In this document: one piece after another, positions 60,460 to 64,000 of the stretch
How the letters are laid out: each line of letters opens with the position of its first letter
Numbering within the stretch: position 1 is the stretch's first letter
Notes under the pieces: generated by a model
Database searches by the model: none
Seen by the model: only the letters and a program-made list of their open reading frames with translations
What the model was told of the DNA's origin: nothing
Position numbers and translations under genes: made by a program
From: Muscardinus avellanarius
Lineage: Eukaryota > Chordata > Mammalia > Rodentia > Gliridae
Assembly: GCA_963383645.1 (NCBI GenBank)
Contig: OY726569.1
Location: 78,338,135 to 78,402,134 of the forward strand
Reading direction: 5' to 3'
DNA: 64,000 nucleotides

Positions 60460-62719
60460 GTAAACAACACTAAGTAGATAGAAGAGAGTATATTAGCAAA
60501 CATTAAAGTATATGGTACAGTCTGGAAGATCAGTATAAGCTACAAAACTCCTAGAAGACACTTTGAATTTGAGGAGTAAGTGGTTTGTAAACTTTCTAGA
60601 AAAACTTTATGGTGATCCCACTGATGAAAACCTAGTAAGTATGAGATTCTGTGTTTTAGTCATATCCTACCAGTCAGTTTTGGAAGTAAGTGACCAACCA
60701 TGTTTATGTTACTTCTTTATGGAGTCTACATGGAACTGATGGATAACTAAAGCAAGAGGCACAGAAATTGCATTGAGTTGTTTTGCCAGCCTTGAAGAAG
60801 AAACTCTCAAGAGAGAAAGGGACACTAAATAGGAACTCTGAAGGCAGAATAAGTTCTTGATCTGTACATGTTGGACTGTTAGTATCATTGGTGACTGCTT
60901 CAAGGGCTGGTTCTAGTCCCCTGATCTGCCTGCCAGAACTGCATTTGTCAGTTTCATAGTTTTAATTCTGGGAACAGTGCTAAAGCCAGATTACTCTAAA
61001 TTGGTTTATTGAAAAATGATCTTCTAAGTGGAATGTGGTGGTGCACACTTGTAATCCCAGTACTTGGGAGGCTGAGACAGGAGGATCGCAGGTTTGTGGC
61101 CAGCCTCAGCTACTTACTCAGGTCCTCTGCACCTTAGACCCGATTTCAAAATAAAGAATTAAAAAATAGCACTGGGAGGATGACTCAGAGGTAGAATGCC
61201 CTTGGGTTCAATCCCCAATACCAAAAAAAGAAAAATGACTTTTTTTTTCTTTCCTTTTTGTGGTACTGGGGATTGAATCCAGAGACATTCTACCTTTTAA
61301 TTTGGACACAAGGTCTCACTAGGTTGATGAAAGTAAAAATGACCTTTTATATCAAGATTCCTTGCTTTTTTCTTTTCATCCTCCTTCTAAATACTTTCCA
61401 AATTCACTGGTAATGATTATCAGGCAGGAATTAACTTAAAAGAAATACAGGAACCTGAGGTTCAGTTTTTCAGGGAATGTTTTTAGAGTTTTTAATGAGA
61501 AGCTTGGTGAGGCAGTAAGTAAATCTGTGGACTCTGGTTTCTTTAATGATTCATTTTTTCTGTTGTTTCGCAGAGGTGCTTACTGAAGGATCCCCACGTC
61601 CCCTGTCTTCAGTGCCTGGTGTGACACATCACTTGGTGGCCATGCAGTCAGGGAGGCAGTCATACGAGGTTTCTGTCTTAACTGCAGTAAATCCACAGGA
61701 GGTAAAACTGTCTTGCCCTTGTTTGTTTCTGTAGCTGCTTGAAAAGGATTGGGAATCTAGTTGAGAAGATCTGAAAAATTCTTCAAATTCCATTTCCTGG
61801 AAACTTCAACTAGAATCTCTTAATTCAAGCTAAGCATAACTCCAACTGGAAAGGAGCTTGAGTTAGGGTCTTGTGAGTTGGGAGACTGGCCGTCTCAGCT
61901 AGGACTCACTTTTAGAGTTGCTCTGTATACATTCCTTAATGAGTGATGCCTCTTCCCAGTGTTCTTACTGTAATAAAGATGCTGCTTTTATTTTATAATG
62001 AAAATAACATCCAGGAACAAAGTGATCCCTTAGCCAAAAAACATCAGTGACAGAATAATTGAAAATAATTTTCATTCTGTTGTGGCCATACATCTTAGAG
62101 ATACCAGGCTGAAGCAGCCAGGAATGAACCATCATCCCAATCAAGGAGGGGTTTATTGATTTTAAGCACTTCCATTCTATGGTTTTGACTCTGACCCAGG
62201 AAACAGAATGAAAACCAGTCAGGCTTCTAGAATCTTAGGGTATTTTGTTGGTCTAGTGACATGAGAGTATCTGACTTCATCACAAGTTTACTTTATATGC
62301 ATAAGCTTTTTTCTTTCTTCAGCATTAGGGATTGAAACCCAGGGCGCTCTACCACAGGCGCACACCACCATCTGCAGCTGTGCATAGGCTCCTCTCTTTT
62401 TTTTTTTTTTTTTTTTTTGGTACTGGAGAGTGAACACAGGGCGTGCTACCTCCAATCTATATTCCCAGACACTTTTTTTTTTTTTTTTTTTTAAACAGGA
62501 TCTCAATAAACTGCTGAGGCTGGCCTTGGACCTGCAATCCTCCTGTCTCAGCCTCCCAAGTACTAGGATTACAGCCCTGTGCCTCCGCCCAGCCACGCAT
62601 AAGCTTTTACCAAAAGTTATATAGCTTGGTTCCCTTTGCTATTAGATAGGGTTTCTTTCTTTCTTTCTTTCCTTCTTTCTTTCTTTCTCTTTCTTTCTTT
62701 CTTTCTTTCTCTTTCTTTC

Positions 62720-62785
<66 letters not shown>

Positions 62786-63450
62786 TAAATAATACTCTTC
62801 CTTTTCCCTTTCCTTTCATTGCTTCATTTTCATTTTCTTTCAAGGACAGCCATATCAACTTGTTGAGGCCCTCCACAACTTAATGAGACCCTGTTTCAAA
62901 ATAAAAAACATAAAATAGGGCTGGGGGTGTAGCTCAGAGGTAGAATACCCCTGAGTTACTGTTTAAGCTGTTACCTTTTTCAAATGACTCTGCATCCTAG
63001 TTTGAATTTTCTTTTCTTTCTTTCTTTTCTTTTCTTTTTTTTTTTTTTTGGTGGCATTGGGGACGGAACACAGGGGCCTTCTACCTCCAAACTATACCAC
63101 CAGACATATATATATTTGGAAACAGGGTCGCACTAAGTTGTCCATAGCCTCACTAAACTACTGAGGCTGGCTTTGAACCTGCGATTCTCCTGTCTCAGCC
63201 TCCTAAGTAATGAGATTACAAACATGTGCCACCATGCCCGCTTTTTTTTTTTTTTTTTTTTGTATTGGGGGTTGGGTGCAGAAGAATTCTTCTGAGCTAC
63301 ACCCCAAACTCTTTTATTTTTTATTTTGAAACAAGTCTCGCTTAGTTGCTGAAGCCTTGAACCTACAATCGTGTCTCAGCCTCCTAAGTACAGGCATGAG
63401 TCACTACACCCCGCTAACAATAACTTACTAATATTCTCTAATACTGCATT

Positions 63451-63498
<48 letters not shown>

Positions 63499-63904
63499 CA
63501 GAAATATCTTTTTGCTGTTAGTTTACTTGAATTAGGATTCAAACAAGGCCCGTATATTGCACTTAACTGCCTTTCTTATATCTCTTTTATAATAGTCCTT
63601 TTCCTTTTCACCCCTCCTCTCCCAGTATAATTTCCCACATCTATTTGGGCTGATGAACTCCTTTTGCTTAATATTAATGCCTCTGTCTAGTACTAGATTT
63701 AAAAAAAAATACTGGTATATTTATAAGTTTGATTAGATTCATTTATTCTCTCAGCAAAAATACTTCACAGGTGGTATTCTTCCTAGTGTATTTCATGGAG
63801 AAGCACATACTTGCTCTCCTCATCCTAATCATTTTTTTTTTTTTAATGTAGTGCTAAGAATTGAACCCAGCTGCATTCTACCTTCAAACTATACACCCAG
63901 CCCT

Positions 63905-63950
<46 letters not shown>

Positions 63951-64000
63951 AATTTGGAAACAGGGTCTCTCATGGCCCAAAGGTATAACTCAGTGGTAGA
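29134..64000 (+). CDS. ZNF410: ZNF410 gene, five-finger C2H2 transcription factor (CDS 29281 to beyond the window)
   Basis: The CDS joins 29281-29313, 31914-32049, 39048-39266, 42532-42723, 45599-45749, 47821-48002, 52835-52924, 56260-56385, 58386-58526 and 61574-61701: 1398 bases, 466 codons. The human protein is 478 residues as I recall, so only the last ~12 codons are missing. ZNF410 is a nuclear sequence-specific activator. In human erythroid cells its main direct target is CHD4, through which it keeps fetal globin silent. The amino half (1-216) is acidic and Ser-rich without a known domain. Fingers 1-4 have C-x4-C: C221/C226/H239/H243, C251/C256/H269/H273, C281/C286/H299/H303 and C311/C316/H329/H333. 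Finger 5 has C341/C344/H357/H362. TGEKP-type linkers join the later fingers. The tail after 365 is Ser-rich. All junctions are GT-AG with matching phases. Confidence 0.96.
29165..29261 (+). promoter_or_regulatory. Three upstream open reading frames in the ZNF410 5' UTR
   Basis: ATG-to-stop frames lie at 29165-29179 (MRRT), 29196-29222 (MNIPGRYH) and 29229-29261 (MKFEPAPQQL). All end before the main ATG at 29281, whose context is weak. Such frames usually lower translation of the main frame; that effect is inferred. Confidence 0.55.
29314..31913. other. ZNF410 intron 2
   Basis: Minus-strand SINEs or parts lie at about 29612-29740, 29757-29932 (class B), 29945-30080, 30090-30225, 30475-30650, 31072-31275, 31276-31412 and 31520-31680. 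An ID-like fragment is at about 30380-30445. 29314-29600 and 31690-31913 hold nothing recognised. Confidence 0.7.
31914..32049 (+). CDS. ZNF410: ZNF410 coding exon 3 (residues 12-57)
   Basis: Acceptor CCTCAG ends at 31913; donor GTAAAA starts at 32050. Reads LLVQFVQNTAIPLGQG to ECSRLMLP. It ends with the first base of an Asp codon completed in exon 4. Confidence 0.95.
32931..33137 (+). mobile_element. SINE B1-dID, class C
   Basis: Complete, ending CAGACCGGC with an A tail of nearly 30. AAGGCTCTGGGA before and AAGGCTCCGGGA after (33160-33171) look like its target duplication. Confidence 0.85.
34470..34860 (+). mobile_element. Old L1 fragment (3' part of ORF2 region)
   Basis: Phrases typical of the end of mammalian L1 are readable in the sense direction, such as GTGTTGGCAAAGATATGGA and CACAATAGCCAAGATATGGA. 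It is degraded, with no open frame. It contains its own 52-base-period duplication at 34615-34696. Confidence 0.75.
35491..36125 (+). mobile_element. Three SINEs in a row (B, B, A) at one repeated target
   Basis: Copies at 35491-35669 (B), 35711-35911 (B) and 35934-36125 (A), all + strand, each preceded by AAAATATTTTAG. The A copy ends in a GT/AC palindrome at 36137-36200. Confidence 0.85.
36137..36204. repeat. GT-GCGC-AC palindromic microsatellite
   Basis: About 28 bases of TG, a GCGC centre at 36166-36169, then about 30 bases of CA, flanked by TATATA-like sequence on both sides. Each strand can fold on itself. Confidence 0.9.
36657..36718. repeat. AT dinucleotide run
   Basis: About 60 bases of alternating A and T growing from a SINE tail end. 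Confidence 0.9.
39048..39266 (+). CDS. ZNF410: ZNF410 coding exon 4 (residues 57-130)
   Basis: Acceptor TACCAG ends at 39047; donor GTACTC starts at 39267. Encodes DDTPNHTNSSKEV, VNVGPDGEETRAQT, QKSPEFLST and DSTSFILLNLTRA. The region is acidic and Ser/Thr-rich, with no recognised domain. A T-rich tract directly follows the donor. Confidence 0.95.
40433..40482. repeat. AC microsatellite
   Basis: About 25 AC units at the end of a + strand SINE, just upstream of the LTR-like element. Confidence 0.9.
40545..42148 (-). mobile_element. Probable solo LTR of an endogenous retrovirus (1604 bases)
   Basis: Read on the minus strand it begins TGCCACAG and ends CTGTCACA: the TG...CA ends of an LTR in an imperfect 8-base inverted repeat. 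Both edges touch a run of seven C (40538-40544 and 42149-42155), which fits a 6-base target duplication. The left flank is a SINE tail and the right flank continues as A-rich DNA, so the element appears to have split a SINE tail. An AATAAA on the minus strand lies at 40796-40801. No gag, pol or env frame is present. At 1.6 kb it is long for an LTR. The retroviral origin is inferred from the ends; I do not recognise the family. Confidence 0.6.
42532..42723 (+). CDS. ZNF410: ZNF410 coding exon 5 (residues 130-194)
   Basis: Acceptor TTCCAG ends at 42531; donor GTGAGA starts at 42724. Encodes LGSSAEHLVFVQDEAED to QLAKNAKTSSN, ending with one base of Gly194. A long LTR-like insertion ends 383 bases before this exon. 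Confidence 0.95.
42724..45598. other. ZNF410 intron 5
   Basis: 42724-43670 is repeat-free and G+C-richer at 43010-43480. A truncated + strand SINE head is at about 43675-43715. Minus-strand copies are at 43942-44116 (class B), about 44390-44490, 44930-45060 and 45062-45200. 45205-45598 has nothing recognised. Confidence 0.7.
45599..45749 (+). CDS. ZNF410: ZNF410 coding exon 6 (residues 194-244, zinc finger 1)
   Basis: Acceptor TTACAG ends at 45598; donor GTGAGC starts at 45750. After ENVHLGSGDGQPKDSG it encodes finger 1, with Cys221 and Cys226 spaced by four residues and His239 and His243 spaced by three. It ends after two bases of Arg244. Confidence 0.95.
46221..46272. repeat. GC/AC alternating run
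   Basis: GCGCGCGCGC followed by about 42 bases of AC, at the end of a + strand SINE. Alternating purine-pyrimidine with CG steps favours Z-DNA. Confidence 0.9.
47131..47328 (+). mobile_element. SINE B1-dID, class B with doubled tail box
   Basis: GTAGCCCGTGGGAGTGTAGCCCAGAGG shows the tRNA-like A-box region twice (about 47258-47294). TTTCCACATAAA replaces TTTCCAAATAAA. Confidence 0.85.
47821..48002 (+). CDS. ZNF410: ZNF410 coding exon 7 (residues 244-305, zinc fingers 2 and 3)
   Basis: Acceptor TTTCAG ends at 47820; donor GTATGT starts at 48003. It holds finger 2 (C251, C256, H269, H273), the linker NGEKPF, and finger 3 (C281, C286, H299, H303). A minus-strand class A SINE ends about 65 bases before the acceptor. 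Compared with human from memory, Pro282 and Leu300 are substitutions outside the zinc ligands. Confidence 0.95.
48135..48190. repeat. TG microsatellite
   Basis: About 28 TG units, 130 bases after ZNF410 exon 7. Confidence 0.9.
48451..48632 (-). mobile_element. SINE B1-dID, class B
   Basis: Start GGTGGTGGTACTGGGATTTC, middle GCCAGTGCACCTGGC, end CACGCCCGGC. AAAACCTT occurs on both sides (48418-48425 and 48633-48640). Confidence 0.85.
49723..49916 (-). mobile_element. SINE B1-dID, class C
   Basis: GCGGGTCTGGGGATGGAACC start and CACGCCCGGC end. AACCTCAAATCTTT before and AACCTCAGATCTTT after are target copies with one change. Confidence 0.85.
50180..50361 (+). mobile_element. SINE B1-dID, class B, nested
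   Basis: Inserted within a minus-strand SINE head at 50060-50179, replacing or cutting off the rest of that copy. Confidence 0.8.
51588..51787 (+). mobile_element. SINE B1-dID, class A
   Basis: Complete. AATAACAGAAAAGCA before (about 51572) and AAGTAACAGAAAAGCA after (51795) mark a target duplication. Confidence 0.85.
52835..52924 (+). CDS. ZNF410: ZNF410 coding exon 8 (residues 305-335, zinc finger 4)
   Basis: Acceptor TCTAG ends at 52834; donor GTATTA starts at 52925. One finger (C311, C316, H329, H333) is encoded by this 90-base exon, so skipping it would cleanly remove finger 4 in frame. The last part of the exon is duplicated immediately downstream at 52931-52952. Confidence 0.95.
53040..53670 (-). 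mobile_element. Old antisense L1 fragment
   Basis: AGCTATTATGAATAAGGCTG, TGAATTGCTGAATCATTTGG and CACCAGGAGTG-like stretches match the antisense of the L1 3' region that is common in mammals. A minus-strand SINE interrupts it at about 53128-53332. Confidence 0.7.
53840..54180 (-). mobile_element. Second old antisense L1-like fragment
   Basis: It repeats the same order of L1 antisense landmarks (a GGGCAAATGCATTTGTAATTT stage, then ACAGAGGTTATAATCTTTTG, then TCTCACCAGCAGTAAAGA), but more diverged than the fragment before it, so it is probably a separate and older insertion. Confidence 0.55.
54777..54971 (+). mobile_element. SINE B1-dID, class B with doubled tail box
   Basis: Shares both marks of the 47131 copy: TTTCCACATAAA and GTAGCCCGTGGGAGTGTAGC. 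It is the second member of that sub-branch in the window. Confidence 0.85.
56260..56385 (+). CDS. ZNF410: ZNF410 coding exon 9 (residues 335-377, zinc finger 5)
   Basis: Acceptor TTTCAG ends at 56259; donor GTGAGG starts at 56386. Encodes GEKPHQCQVCGKTF and finger 5 with C341, C344, H357 and H362. Residue 361 is Tyr (codon TAT), where I recall His in human. The second zinc ligand must therefore be His362 (H-x4-H). The tail LGAAGSQEQEQP follows. Confidence 0.94.
56386..58385. other. ZNF410 intron 9
   Basis: Minus-strand SINE parts at about 56577-56620 and 56647-56800, + strand copies at about 56945-57145 and 57830-58045, and ID-like tails at about 57360-57450 and 57468-57520. 57530-57820 and 58060-58385 hold nothing recognised. 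Confidence 0.65.
58386..58526 (+). CDS. ZNF410: ZNF410 coding exon 10 (residues 377-424)
   Basis: Acceptor GTGCAG ends at 58385; donor GTAAAA starts at 58527. Encodes AEPLMGSGLLEETSVP to NTTSILGVDD, part of the Ser-rich carboxyl tail with no recognised domain. Confidence 0.94.
59515..59717 (+). mobile_element. SINE B1-dID, class C
   Basis: Intact head GCCGGGCGTGGTGGCGCACG, GGTCAAATGCCCCTGGG box and CAGACCCGC end with an AAAT tail. It sits within a cluster of five + strand SINEs. Confidence 0.85.
60390..60456. repeat. A run joined to AT run
   Basis: About 30 A followed by about 36 bases of AT, formed from the tail of the SINE at 60218-60390. Confidence 0.9.
61574..61701 (+). CDS. ZNF410: ZNF410 coding exon 11 (residues 424-466)
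   Basis: Acceptor TTCGCAG ends at 61573; donor GTAAAA starts at 61702. Encodes EVLTEGSPRPLSSV to SVLTAVNPQE and ends in phase 0. The terminal exon, about 12 codons in human, is not found in the remaining 2.3 kb. Confidence 0.93.
61702..64000. other. ZNF410 intron 11, running out of the window
   Basis: 61702-62300 is repeat-free. Minus-strand SINEs lie at about 62418-62600, 63050-63240 and 63262-63415, with + strand tail fragments at about 62845-62950 and 63965-64000. A TTTC run lies at 62651-62786 and TG runs at about 63449-63493 and 63908-63948. About 63520-63800 resembles an old dispersed repeat of unassigned class. No terminal exon is seen. Confidence 0.65.
62651..62786. repeat. TTTC microsatellite, about 135 bases
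   Basis: Pure pyrimidine on the + strand with a few TTCC and TCTC changes; pure purine on the other strand, where it gives a spurious Lys/Glu-rich open frame. Confidence 0.95.

Larger units (their letters stand above)
58527..61573. other. ZNF410 intron 10
   Basis: An ID-like copy lies at about 58725-58790. Plus-strand SINEs lie at about 59222-59365, 59366-59510, 59515-59717 (C), 59888-60090, 60218-60390 and 61028-61230, with tail fragments at about 59765-59822 and 60117-60172 and a minus-strand tail at about 61258-61330. A and AT runs fill 60390-60456. 58810-59210 and 60460-61020 hold nothing recognised. Confidence 0.65.

Noticed and set aside
61702..61764. Possible terminal ZNF410 exon starting at 61735 (CTGTAG then CTGCTTGAAAAGG)
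   Set aside because: It would leave an intron of only 33 bases, below what mammalian splicing handles, and does not match the LLNQGDL end I recall for ZNF410.
62607..62876. 89-codon minus-strand frame rich in Lys and Glu
   Set aside because: It is the translation of the TTTC microsatellite.

Overview
The window is nuclear DNA of a placental mammal. It carries two neighbouring protein genes, both on the + strand: PTGR2 (prostaglandin reductase 2) and ZNF410 (a five-finger C2H2 transcription factor). I recognise both from their translated exons, and the order PTGR2-ZNF410 matches human chromosome 14q24. The organism is most likely a rodent of the squirrel-related clade (dormouse, mountain beaver or squirrel). 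The dominant interspersed repeat is a two-part SINE: a 7SL-derived B1-like head (start resembling GCCGGGCGTGGTGGCGCACG) joined to a shortened tRNA/ID-like tail (TAGCTCAGAGGTAGAA...CCCAGTACCA). This is the architecture of the B1-dID SINEs known from those rodents. Several copies are nearly identical, so the family was active recently. The lineage call is inference; no species is claimed.

Layout. 77-24236: PTGR2, nine coding exons, complete reading frame of 351 codons, the length I recall for the human enzyme; only upstream non-coding exon(s) are missing. 24237-26340: PTGR2 3' UTR and a short intergenic gap. About 26340-26990: CpG island, promoter and non-coding first exon of ZNF410. 29281-61701: ten coding exons of ZNF410, 466 codons; by comparison with human only the last ~12 codons and 3' UTR lie beyond position 64000. 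All splice sites are GT-AG and all phases agree across exons.

The introns are mostly SINEs, well over 100 whole or partial copies in both orientations, many inserted into older copies. At least three young sequence classes can be told apart, called here A, B and C. A: TTTCCAAATAAA, GGTCTGGGAGTATAGCCCGG. B: a short hairpin replaces the middle, and the tail reads GGCTTCCAGGAACCCC. C: TTTCAAAATAAAGAAT, GGTCAAATGCC, CAGACCCGC. Other material includes a probable long solo LTR on the minus strand (40545-42148), three old L1 fragments, tRNA-like ID copies and many microsatellites.

I see no operon, CRISPR array, phage or obviously new biological system. The points most worth following are: the in-frame duplication at the ZNF410 exon 8 donor; the long LTR placed between two C7 runs inside a SINE; the hairpin SINE class and its sub-branch with a duplicated tail promoter; the stack of SINEs at one repeated target; and a 20-base copy of ZNF410 exon 6 inside intron 5. 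The two genes are linked only by position: one encodes a cytosolic lipid-metabolising enzyme, the other a nuclear DNA-binding protein.
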